This document shows, in pieces, positions 1-4,715 of a stretch of 5,611 bases of DNA (positions are counted from its first letter, which is position 1; the number at the start of each line of letters is the position of its first letter). A program made the position numbers and the translations under genes. The notes under the pieces are model-generated. The model made no database searches and was not told where the DNA came from. It saw only the letters and a program-made list of their open reading frames with translations. The stretch lies in the NCBI RefSeq assembly GCF_038442745.1, contig NZ_JARVCN010000217.1, positions 1 to 5,611 of the forward strand, given 5' to 3'. This stretch comes from Crocosphaera sp038442745. GTDB lineage: Bacteria; Cyanobacteriota; Cyanobacteriia; Cyanobacteriales; Microcystaceae.

Positions 1-11
1 ATGCTAATTGC

Positions 12-91
12 TTATTTTTTTGTTTTGTTTTTTCTTCATGAATAATGCAGGTTATTTTTTTGTTTTGTTTTTTCTTCATGAATAATGCAGG
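12..91. repeat. Exact tandem duplication of a 40-bp unit
   Basis: Bases 12-51 and 52-91 are identical. Each unit is a T-rich block (TTATTTTTTTGTTTTG and following) and then TTCATGAATAATGCAGG, which contains the 8-bp palindrome TTCATGAA. The bases on each side differ, so there are exactly two full copies. The unit length exceeds a typical plasmid iteron (about 17-22 bp) and two copies are few. It could be replication slippage, a protein-binding pair, or an A/T-rich unwinding element. The AATGCAG heptamer also occurs in the palindrome at 1476-1490. No gene was found in 1-182. Confidence 0.95.
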
Positions 92-182
92 CTATATCAG
101 TGGGAATATCTGCTAAATTTAATGCTGTCATTTTTTTGGTTTATTAGTTAGTAAAATCAGGTCAAATTTGGTTTTGAAATTT

Positions 183-392
183 TTATTTTCCAGAATGTGG
201 TTGCCACAGTTCTTCCAATGCCGATTGCTCATCTATAGGATTTATATTGAGAATTCCGTATTTTTCTTCCAGTGCTACTTTTACAGCTTCTACTTGAAAG
301 ATAATCTTATTTAGTTGATCAAAAATAGCTTGCCCTTGAATTCTAAGGCAGTATTCACAAACATTAGAGCCATAATTAGTTGAATCTTTCAT
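183..392 (-). CDS. Small hypothetical protein with an N-terminal CxxC
   Basis: A 69-residue protein of unknown function. It has a Cys-x-x-Cys pair at residues 12-15 (VCEYC), followed by a predicted helical stretch (about 16-45, QGQAIFDQLNKIIFQVEAVK) and a short Pro/Asp-containing tail ending near LWQPHSGK. A single CxxC could be half of a zinc site completed by dimerisation, or a redox pair; the sequence does not decide. There is no signal peptide or membrane segment. The start is the only good ATG and has no clear Shine-Dalgarno sequence. It is transcribed away from the CopG-like gene at 614, and the spacer between them holds the perfect palindrome at 436-455. It is AT-rich like its neighbours. 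I do not recognise the family. Confidence 0.55.
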   Translation of the reverse strand: MKDSTNYGSNVCEYCLRIQGQAIFDQLNKIIFQVEAVKVALEEKYGILNINPIDEQSALEELWQPHSGK

Positions 393-435
393 ATTCTTTA
401 TCTAAGGTACAAAATAGTGAGGCAAATCAGAGGTA

Positions 436-455
436 AGGGTGATTTAGATCACCCT
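436..455. promoter_or_regulatory. Perfect inverted repeat, operator-like
   Basis: The arms AGGGTGAT and ATCACCCT are exact reverse complements separated by TTAG. There is no T tract on either side in either direction, so it is not a terminator. It lies 43 bp upstream of the minus-strand start at 392 and about 160 bp upstream of the plus-strand gene at 614. That position fits a dimeric repressor site between divergent genes. The small RHH proteins encoded nearby are natural candidates to bind it, but this is inference. Confidence 0.5.
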
Positions 456-613
456 AATTCCAATAAACTAAAAATCTATCTCTAAACTTATTGTTCTTGA
501 TAGTTATAAAAAATAAAACCGAGATTATCTGTGACACTGGTGACCCGTATTTAAACGGATGATTTTTATTCCTAAATAGGACAAAATAAGTTAACCAATA
601 AATAAAAACTATT

Positions 614-754
614 ATGATTCGTCCCAAAATAGCACTATCTCAAAAGTCTTTTGACACATTAAAAAAAGAAGCTTTACGACAGCAAAAGCCTCTGCAAGTA
701 TTTTTATCAGAACTAATTCTTAAAGGATATATGCAATCGGAATTAGTAAGCTAA
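614..754 (+). CDS. 46-residue ribbon-helix-helix (CopG-like) DNA-binding protein
   Basis: A short protein that matches a minimal RHH regulator. Residues 2-9 (IRPKIALS) form the N-terminal beta strand that dimerises and enters the DNA major groove. Residues 10-24 (QKSFDTLKKEALRQQ) form helix 1. A short turn (KPL) is followed by helix 2 (about 28-38, QVFLSELILKG). CopG of pMV158/pLS1, the reference copy-number repressor, is 45 residues and has the same layout, so this is full length rather than a fragment. The ATG has no Shine-Dalgarno sequence. Upstream, at 545-558, is an imperfect palindrome (CCGT ATTTAA ACGG), and GTGAC is repeated at 531 and 540; either could be its operator. Next to a rep gene, a CopG-like repressor of replication is the obvious proposal, but an antitoxin without its toxin, or regulation of the divergent 392 gene, is also possible. 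RHH fold is fairly certain; target is not. Confidence 0.75.
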   Translation: MIRPKIALSQKSFDTLKKEALRQQKPLQVFLSELILKGYMQSELVS

Positions 755-870
755 CCAGCTAATATTTTATTTATTTATTTTAGATATTAATTATTCAATT
801 ATTCTTTTAAAATAGCTTTTTATTTTCACTAAAGCCAGAGAAATCATAAACATAATCTAACAAAAAAACA

Positions 871-1065
871 ATGATCAAAATTCTTTTTGACAAAATATAT
901 TACTGGTTTGAATTTATTATAGATGTCCTATGGGAATCTTTTACTTTTACAGTTGCCTTGATTCTTGTTACGATCGCATCACTACTAATCACATTCTGTA
1001 TTCTCTTTGTCGTATTTGCTTCATATCATTTTCTTACAACTACACTACCAACTTTATTTAGTTAA
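871..1065 (+). CDS. Small hydrophobic membrane protein
   Basis: A 64-residue protein with a strongly hydrophobic stretch at about residues 25-53 (TFTVALILVTIASLLITFC and following), long enough for one transmembrane helix. A shorter aromatic/hydrophobic segment at 10-21 (YYWFEFIIDVLW) could be an amphipathic or second helix. The N-terminus carries two lysines, and the tail is short and polar. Codons are varied and lack the bias of random AT-rich frames, which supports a real gene. The ATG at 871 follows an A-rich stretch without a Shine-Dalgarno sequence. It is 116 bp downstream of the CopG-like gene and convergent with the gene at 1128-1427. Size and hydrophobicity recall small membrane toxins or holin-like proteins, but no defining motif is visible. 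Function unknown. Confidence 0.5.
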   Translation: MIKILFDKIYYWFEFIIDVLWESFTFTVALILVTIASLLITFCILFVVFASYHFLTTTLPTLFS

Positions 1066-1127
1066 TTCTTTATTGATAATACAACCATCTTTTTACTTTT
1101 AATTTGACTTTAATGAACAAGAAAAAC

Positions 1128-1427
1128 TCACTCAAGAATAAAATTTTTCCATTGTTTTCTTAATTCGCTACGTAGCTCTCTAGCTATTTCTTTTTCTTTG
1201 ACAGTGATATGACTTTCATTATTCTCAAGGGTTTTCTCCCCAAGACTTTTAATCAATTGTTCGATTTTTGGGGTCTTTATTAATTTTTTACTATCAAGCA
1301 TTTGCTCATCAATTATTTTTGAAGTCTCAAATAATTCAGCTTTACTTATAACAAAATCTTTTGAATACTCAATTATACAGGTAAGCACCTCTTCTATTAG
1401 TTCTTTGATTTCTATTTCTGCAGCCAT
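1128..1427 (-). CDS. Hypothetical helical, charged 99-residue protein
   Basis: A protein almost free of Gly and Pro, rich in Glu, Lys, Ile and Leu, predicted to be all-helical. Residues 4-24 (EIEIKELIEEVLTCIIEYSKD) and 50-66 (LIKTPKIEQLIKSLGEK) have amphipathic spacing. The last 25 residues are basic with a coiled-coil look (ELRSELRKQWKNF). The ATG is preceded at a 6-nt spacing by GAGGT (minus strand, 1434-1438), which fixes the start. It faces the plus-strand gene at 871-1065 (convergent) and is divergent from the RHH-like gene at 1619. The perfect palindrome at 1476-1490 lies about 50 bp upstream and could regulate it. I do not recognise a family. A plasmid maintenance or partner role for the neighbouring RHH-like protein is possible only by context. 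Confidence 0.65.
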   Translation of the reverse strand: MAAEIEIKELIEEVLTCIIEYSKDFVISKAELFETSKIIDEQMLDSKKLIKTPKIEQLIKSLGEKTLENNESHITVKEKEIARELRSELRKQWKNFILE

Positions 1428-1433
1428 TTAAGT

Positions 1434-1438
1434 ACCTC
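1434..1438 (-). promoter_or_regulatory. Shine-Dalgarno site (GAGGT) of the 1128-1427 gene
   Basis: On the minus strand GAGGT precedes the ATG at 1427 with a 6-nt gap. It is one of only two convincing ribosome sites noted in the window, the other being for the rep leader reading frame, and it supports the reality and start of this otherwise unrecognised gene. Confidence 0.7.
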
Positions 1439-1475
1439 AATTTTTTCTAAAATTAGTAAATTAACTATTTTCCAA

Positions 1476-1490
1476 ATGCAGTAACTGCAT
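1476..1490. promoter_or_regulatory. Perfect palindrome, operator-like
   Basis: ATGCAGT and ACTGCAT are exact reverse complements around a single central A. There is no T tract, so it is not a terminator. It lies in the divergent spacer, 48 bp upstream of the minus-strand start at 1427 and 128 bp upstream of the plus-strand start at 1619. A 15-bp site with a central base pair is typical of a dimeric regulator. Its half-site shares AATGCAG with the 40-bp repeat at 12-91. Confidence 0.55.
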
Positions 1491-1564
1491 CTTATTTTAC
1501 ATTCTTTTCAAAAGTAGATCAATCCCGATAAACTTATCTGAATATAAAGTTTAAGTATAAAAAT

Positions 1565-1592
1565 TAGACTTTCCAAAAAATATGAATACAAT
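1565..1592 (+). promoter_or_regulatory. Candidate promoter of the 1619 gene
   Basis: TAGACT (1565-1570, 4 of 6 to TTGACA) and TACAAT (1587-1592, 5 of 6 to TATAAT) are separated by 16 bp. Initiation would fall near 1599, leaving a leader of about 20 nt before the GTG and placing the palindrome at 1598-1610 on the start site. A second -10-like TATAAA at 1556-1561 has only a poor partner. Confidence 0.45.
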
Positions 1593-1597
1593 TTTAG

Positions 1598-1610
1598 GTG
1601 TAATTTACAC
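1598..1610. promoter_or_regulatory. Perfect palindrome at the predicted start of transcription
   Basis: GTGTAA and TTACAC flank a central T with no mismatch. It ends 8 bp before the GTG of the RHH-like gene and overlaps the predicted +1. It does not fit the cyanobacterial NtcA spacing (GTA-N8-TAC) or the LexA box. Autorepression by the RHH-like protein encoded just downstream is the simplest reading (inference). Confidence 0.5.
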
Positions 1611-1618
1611 AAATCACC

Positions 1619-1876
1619 GTGAGCATAAAAAATAACACTATTACATTGTCAATGGATTTGCAGACAAGAAAGAATCTAGAACACTTAGCGGAGCAATTTG
1701 ACTGTACCTGGGGTGACAAACCAAACATTTGCAGACTGTTAAGGAAAATAGCCACAGGAGATATAGTTTTACAAGAACAAAATAGATTGGGTTATTTACA
1801 GAAAAAACAAAACCTTCGGGGAAGAATAAATGAGATCCAGATTCTTCTTACCGAGATTGATAATAATCTAACTTAA
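1619..1876 (+). CDS. RHH-like DNA-binding protein with a C-terminal coiled coil
   Basis: An 85-residue protein starting at GTG. Residues 7-12 (TITLSM) match the RHH beta strand; 13-27 (DLQTRKNLEHLAEQF) match helix 1; and 36-46 (NICRLLRKIAT) match helix 2. Between the helices is a longer loop containing CTWGDKP, a type of insertion I associate with cyanobacterial RHH-like proteins (from memory, not searched). Residues 53-84 are Gln/Leu/Ile-rich and helical (EQNRLGYLQKKQNLRGRINE and following), probably an oligomerisation coiled coil. The GTG start is chosen because it begins just before the beta strand. The ATG at 1582 is out of frame, and the internal ATG at 1652 would remove the strand. It has no Shine-Dalgarno sequence. 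It lies divergent to the 99-residue gene, with palindromes at 1476 and 1598 as likely operators. It may be a plasmid regulator or an antitoxin-type protein. Confidence 0.7.
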   Translation: MSIKNNTITLSMDLQTRKNLEHLAEQFDCTWGDKPNICRLLRKIATGDIVLQEQNRLGYLQKKQNLRGRINEIQILLTEIDNNLT

Positions 1877-2112
1877 GATTTCTCTTCTAACTTTATTTAG
1901 TTCATGTTCAACCCTAACCACCACTTTTGTTAAAGCGTCCAATGGAAGATTTAAAATGAACACTGTTTTAAAGATTGAATAGTTTTCTATACCACACCCT
2001 AAAAATTTTGATTTCATCGTTATATAGTGTGCTTAAATCTAAAGACTATTAATCTCTGTTCATTGTACTTCATGATTTTTATTCTCTTTAATAATTTAAA
2101 CATTAGAAAACT
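1877..2112. other. Gene-free AT-rich spacer
   Basis: No convincing gene on either strand; the longest frame here is about 22 codons from 2072 and runs into the terminator. One weak hairpin is visible: TTTAAAA (1950-1956) against TTTTAAA (1966-1972), A/T-only and without a T tract. The spacer may be the 3' untranslated region of the gene ending at 1876, or may hold a small RNA ending at the terminator at 2113-2159. Confidence 0.5.
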
Positions 2113-2159
2113 ACCCTATAGGTTTAAAACTTCTTTGTGACCTGATAGGGTGTTTTTTT
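2113..2159 (+). terminator. Rho-independent terminator, possibly bidirectional
   Basis: ACCCTATAGGT (2113-2123) pairs with ACCTGATAGGGT (2140-2151), giving 11 base pairs with one bulged G. The loop is 16 nt and a run of seven T follows (2153-2159). Plus-strand transcripts from the 1619 gene or an intervening RNA would end here. On the minus strand the same stem is followed by a shorter run (AGTTTTC), so it may also end rep transcription, whose stop codon is 12 bp away. Confidence 0.8.
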
Positions 2160-2171
2160 GTAGACTTAACT

Positions 2172-4499
2172 TTATTGGAGATCGGAGAAAGGAACCTCCC
2201 TTTCAACTGACCAATTGTCAGCTTTTAGAATAGCCATAGCGTTCTCCGTTATTCCAACCATTCGGAGATTAGTCGCATAAAGAAGAGTTTGTTTGAAGTT
2301 CGGATCATTACCGCAGTAGGAGACCCTTATCCCTTCGGTCTTTTCTGAGCTTGATTCTTGATTCTCAGTTTCCAAGGCTGAAGAAGATTTTTCCCCCGCT
2401 GGACTTTCCGAACTGTCATTATTAGTCTCGGTACTCGATAAACTTTCTTGGACTTCCCCCTCTGGTTTGTCTGCTCTCTGATCTTCTCTCTGATCCTGAT
2501 CCATTGTTTTTTCTCTTTGATCCGGTAGGTGATCAGCTTCCGAGATCAGTGAGGTCACAGGTTCTAATTCTTGTGTGATGCTGGTTTCAGACTCTACCTG
2601 ATCTCTCTGATCTTCCTGATCCTCGTTTTTGGGAATTTTTTCTAGAATTTTTTCTGGGTTTTTTGCAGAAAAAGGATCAGTAAGCTGGAAATCCGCATCC
2701 TGAGCAGGTTCTCTTTGATCTTCACCCTCCAGATCAGTGAGATCAGTAAGATTATCTGGATCAGTAAGATCAGTAAGACCAGGATCTGGGTCATGGTTAG
2801 GAGAACAATCGTTCTCCCACTTTAAGAAGTGCAGCCAGGGCCTTCCCTTCTTATTAGACCGTTTCCGCGAGATAACTTGGTCTAGCTCTGACAATTCAAA
2901 TAGGCATTTACGTACTGAGTTATAAGCCGCTCCTAATTTCTTCGCAAGCTGATCGGCGGTGAACAATCGGTTACGCTGATTGCGTAAAAATCTTACTATC
3001 TGATCCTTCAAAAAGGTATCCCTTTCCTCTTCTCCTTCTTCCCCCTCACACTTCCAGAACCACTGCCCAGTCTCGTAGTCAAACTCGAAGGCTAACTTAT
3101 ATTGAGTAGGCCTTCTGAAGCGAGATTTTTCGATGATCAAGAGTCTTTCTGGTGAGGATGTCTTTGAGCCTTCTGAGGGAAATTTCAATGATAATACTTG
3201 ACTTACGGAGTTATGGATTGCCTTCGTTCCCCTTGATTTCCCCTCACTATTGCTATGGTGAATTAACAATATTGAGATACCCAACTCTTGGGCTAAGTCT
3301 TTGAGTTGGAGTATCGGTCTGGCATACTCCGTGTCATTCTCGCTGACAATCGTATTACGATTCAAAGCCGTGAGACTATCGAGGACAACTACCTCTATCT
3401 GATTCTCTATAATCTCTCTTCTCAAGCTGGCTAGATTGTCGAACGACCACTTAGTCTTTACAAATATTCCGTGATCATCATTGAAGCCTCTGGCGTTAAG
3501 TGAGCGAACCATATCGTTAGCGGACTCATCGGTCTGCACCAACAAACAGCGACGGCTAGGAGCTGTGACGGGGAATTGTCCTCCCCAAGATGTGCCAGAA
3601 GCCATCGAGTAGCAAAAGTCATAAGCTAACCGAGTTTTCCCTACTCCACCAAGCGCATGAAGTAGGACAACTGATCCCTTCGGAAGCATCCCTTGTATGA
3701 ACCAATCGTTAAGATTTTCACCGTACGCCGCCCTGAGTTCGGCTAAAGTTCGGATCGGTTCGTTGTTATCAGAAAGTAGAGAGGAAAGGTAAATTGACTC
3801 TAATTGCCTTTCCGAAATTTTGTATTCTTTAGCCAATTGAACAATTTTGAAACGCTTGTACTCTAGCTTTTCAAAATTGTTCTCGATATTCTTTATCTTC
3901 TGAATTATTCTGTCAACTGTTGCGGTATCAGAATCTTTATTTAAAGAATCTCGATATCGCCCTCTAGTTAAAGCGTGTACTTGTTCCTCGACTATCCCCA
4001 AATATAAACTATGATTATCTAGGATATTTTTGGGATCTATATTTTTCTCTTCATACCAATTTGAAAGATCCCCGGATTGGTAGTGCTGAGAGAACTCGAT
4101 TAAATTATGCGCTAATTTCTGAGTTTCTCTTTGCAACCATTTCTGAATAACTAAACCAGCGTGAGTATCAATATTGACGGCAGAAACTGTATGGTCTAGC
4201 AGTTGGCTTAATTTTAGAATACCTCCAATTTTTGTCAATTCGTTTTTATCTTGCAAGTAAGCTTGCACCGAAATAAAATCAGTGGTACCTTTGGAGGCGA
4301 AAAGCTCAGTAATTCTCCTATACAGTATTTGATGGCTAGGAACATAAAAGTGTTTCGGTTCTAGCAAATCTTTAACTCTTGGAAAAGCTTCTGCGTCTAA
4401 TAAGATTCCACCGAGGATATTTTCTTCGGCCTCAAGGGAGGAAGGGGAAAGCTGTGCCGCGATTGGATTGTTTCTGTTTGGATGTAACTGAGCTACCAT
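2172..4499 (-). CDS. Multidomain plasmid replication-type ATPase (DnaB-N plus RepA-like core)
   Basis: A 775-residue protein. Residues 14-135 resemble the DnaB helicase N-terminal domain (LEAEENILGGILLD, then PKHFYVPSHQILYRRITELF, typical of that domain). Residues 174-243 are a helical linker with an HTH-like end (VQLAKEYKISERQLESIY). Residues 262-440 are a RecA/RepA-type ATPase core: Walker A ALGGVGKT (282-289, K288), Walker B VVVLD (370-374, D374), and a LLIHHSNSEGKSRG segment (411-424) as in RSF1010 RepA-like helicases. Residues 495-560 look like a winged helix (TADQLAKKLGAAYNSVRKCL). Residues 565-720 are acidic, Asp/Gln/Ser/Glu-rich and likely disordered. A compact tail follows (722-775). 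A DnaB_C helicase domain is absent, so this is a fusion rather than plain DnaB. Probable role: plasmid replication initiation or helicase loading in the cytoplasm. The ATG at 4499 has no Shine-Dalgarno site and follows a leader frame by 14 nt. A phage-type primase-helicase relative is the main alternative. Confidence 0.8.
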   Translation of the reverse strand: MVAQLHPNRNNPIAAQLSPSSLEAEENILGGILLDAEAFPRVKDLLEPKHFYVPSHQILYRRITELFASKGTTDFISVQAYLQDKNELTKIGGILKLSQLLDHTVSAVNIDTHAGLVIQKWLQRETQKLAHNLIEFSQHYQSGDLSNWYEEKNIDPKNILDNHSLYLGIVEEQVHALTRGRYRDSLNKDSDTATVDRIIQKIKNIENNFEKLEYKRFKIVQLAKEYKISERQLESIYLSSLLSDNNEPIRTLAELRAAYGENLNDWFIQGMLPKGSVVLLHALGGVGKTRLAYDFCYSMASGTSWGGQFPVTAPSRRCLLVQTDESANDMVRSLNARGFNDDHGIFVKTKWSFDNLASLRREIIENQIEVVVLDSLTALNRNTIVSENDTEYARPILQLKDLAQELGISILLIHHSNSEGKSRGTKAIHNSVSQVLSLKFPSEGSKTSSPERLLIIEKSRFRRPTQYKLAFEFDYETGQWFWKCEGEEGEEERDTFLKDQIVRFLRNQRNRLFTADQLAKKLGAAYNSVRKCLFELSELDQVISRKRSNKKGRPWLHFLKWENDCSPNHDPDPGLTDLTDPDNLTDLTDLEGEDQREPAQDADFQLTDPFSAKNPEKILEKIPKNEDQEDQRDQVESETSITQELEPVTSLISEADHLPDQREKTMDQDQREDQRADKPEGEVQESLSSTETNNDSSESPAGEKSSSALETENQESSSEKTEGIRVSYCGNDPNFKQTLLYATNLRMVGITENAMAILKADNWSVEREVPFSDLQ
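2480..2786. repeat. GATC-dense segment inside the rep gene
   Basis: I count 16 GATC tetramers in 307 bp (starting at 2480, 2492, 2498, 2519, 2531, 2544, 2600, 2609, 2618, 2675, 2717, 2732, 2741, 2759, 2768 and 2783), against about one expected by chance. They encode Asp-Gln, Asp-Leu and Asp-Pro pairs in the acidic segment of the protein. Clustered GATC is a hallmark of replication origins controlled by adenine methylation in enterobacteria, and many cyanobacteria also methylate GATC. The cluster may instead be only a result of the repetitive protein sequence. Confidence 0.8.
2731..2784. repeat. 9-bp direct repeats, about six units
   Basis: Units in register with consensus AGATCAGTA lie at 2731, 2740, 2758 and 2767 (near-identical), with degenerate units at 2749 and 2776. 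On the coding strand they read as Leu-Thr-Asp triplets (residues 575-590). Further GATC pairs at 9-bp spacing occur at 2600, 2609 and 2618. An iteron array or a slippage-prone microsatellite are the two readings. Confidence 0.8.
4379..4406 (+). promoter_or_regulatory. Candidate promoter of an RNA antisense to the rep leader
   Basis: TTGGAA (4379-4384) and TAAGAT (4401-4406) are each 4 of 6 to consensus and lie 16 bp apart. Initiation near 4413 would give a transcript of about 140 nt ending at the terminator at 4525-4551. The match alone is weak; the pairing with the downstream terminator is what makes it notable. Confidence 0.3.
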
Positions 4500-4551
4500 T
4501 CGGAAAGTTAATATTAGTATGTATCCGAGACTTTTGTCTCGGGTTTTCTTT
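4413..4551 (+). ncRNA. Possible antisense (countertranscript) RNA to the rep start
   Basis: A plus-strand segment between a promoter candidate (4379-4406) and a hairpin with a T-rich tail (4525-4551). It is fully complementary to the rep start codon, the spacer before it, and much of the 19-codon leader frame. Antisense RNAs of roughly this size repress rep in pMV158, pIP501 and R1-type plasmids. No protein reason for a plus-strand terminator at this place is visible. The 5' end is a guess. Confidence 0.35.
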
Positions 4552-4573
4552 GGAGATTGTTATACCTCTTCAT
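4514..4573 (-). CDS. 19-codon leader peptide frame upstream of rep
   Basis: ATG at 4573 to TAA at 4514-4516, encoding a basic, polar 19-residue peptide (starts MKRYNNLQRK). It has a GAGGT ribosome site with a 7-nt gap, the best in the window together with the one for the 99-residue gene. The stop lies 14 nt before the rep ATG, which has no ribosome site of its own. Its codons run through the 4525-4542 hairpin, so a translating ribosome would open it. Translation coupling through a leader peptide is established for rep of R1 (tap) and IncL/M and IncB-type plasmids. The peptide itself probably has no separate function. Confidence 0.5.
   Translation of the reverse strand: MKRYNNLQRKPETKVSDTY
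4525..4551 (+). terminator. Plus-strand hairpin with a T-rich tail in the rep leader
   Basis: CCGAGAC (4525-4531) and GTCTCGG (4536-4542) pair perfectly around TTTT; a G-T and an A-T pair can extend the stem. On the plus strand TTTTCTTT follows from 4544, the layout of an intrinsic terminator. On the minus strand the same stem lies in the rep leader and is followed by mixed sequence, so it would act there only as an RNA structure. Confidence 0.65.
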
Positions 4574-4580
4574 AAATTTT

Positions 4581-4585
4581 ACCTC
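4581..4585 (-). promoter_or_regulatory. Shine-Dalgarno site of the rep leader peptide
   Basis: GAGGT on the minus strand, 7 nt before the ATG at 4573. It contrasts with the rep ATG at 4499, which follows TTAACTTTCCGA and has no such site. Confidence 0.6.
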
Positions 4586-4607
4586 GGTGGATTGAACAGA
4601 AAAACTC

Positions 4608-4636
4608 TTAATATTTTCTTCCGAAAAAAGTACCAA
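4608..4636 (-). promoter_or_regulatory. Candidate rep promoter
   Basis: On the minus strand TTGGTA (4636-4631) and TATTAA (4613-4608) are 17 bp apart, each 4 of 6 to consensus. Initiation near 4601 would give a leader of about 100 nt that contains the leader peptide and the hairpin. A lone TATAAC (4559-4564) is an alternative -10 but would start inside the leader frame. Confidence 0.4.
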
Positions 4637-4683
4637 TTAGCTGCGCCGAAAGAAAGATTCTTAGATAACCTTTAGACAGCTAG

Positions 4684-4705
4684 GCGATCGGTTTTCAAAC
4701 CGCGC
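4684..4705. promoter_or_regulatory. GC-rich inverted repeat upstream of the 4795 gene
   Basis: CGGTTT (4689-4694) and AAACCG (4697-4702) are perfectly complementary. After a two-base bulge (AT), GCG (4684-4686) pairs with CGC (4703-4705). A near-HIP1 sequence (GGCGATCGG) lies on its left arm. The hexamer GCTAGG flanks it on both sides (4679 and 4704). No T tract follows, so it is not a terminator. It could be a protein site or part of an origin region. Confidence 0.5.
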
Positions 4706-4715
4706 TAGGTTCCTT

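Noticed and set aside
1066..1127. Terminator between the convergent genes ending at 1065 and 1128
   Set aside because: T-rich but no stem of useful length was found.
1582..1635. 17-codon frame overlapping the GTG of the RHH-like gene
   Set aside because: No ribosome site, and its ATG lies inside the predicted promoter, upstream of the predicted start of transcription.
2737..2925. Plus-strand 62-codon frame
   Set aside because: Lies wholly inside rep on the other strand, and its Arg-Ser-Val repeats are just the reverse reading of the 9-bp repeats.
4379..4675. Plus-strand 98-codon frame
   Set aside because: Overlaps the rep start, leader frame and rep promoter, has no recognisable domain, and runs through the hairpin. 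Treated as a shadow.
4684..4710. tRNA T-arm-like sequence on the minus strand (GGTTTGAAAACC)
   Set aside because: No acceptor, D or anticodon arms with suitable spacing; it is simply the inverted repeat.
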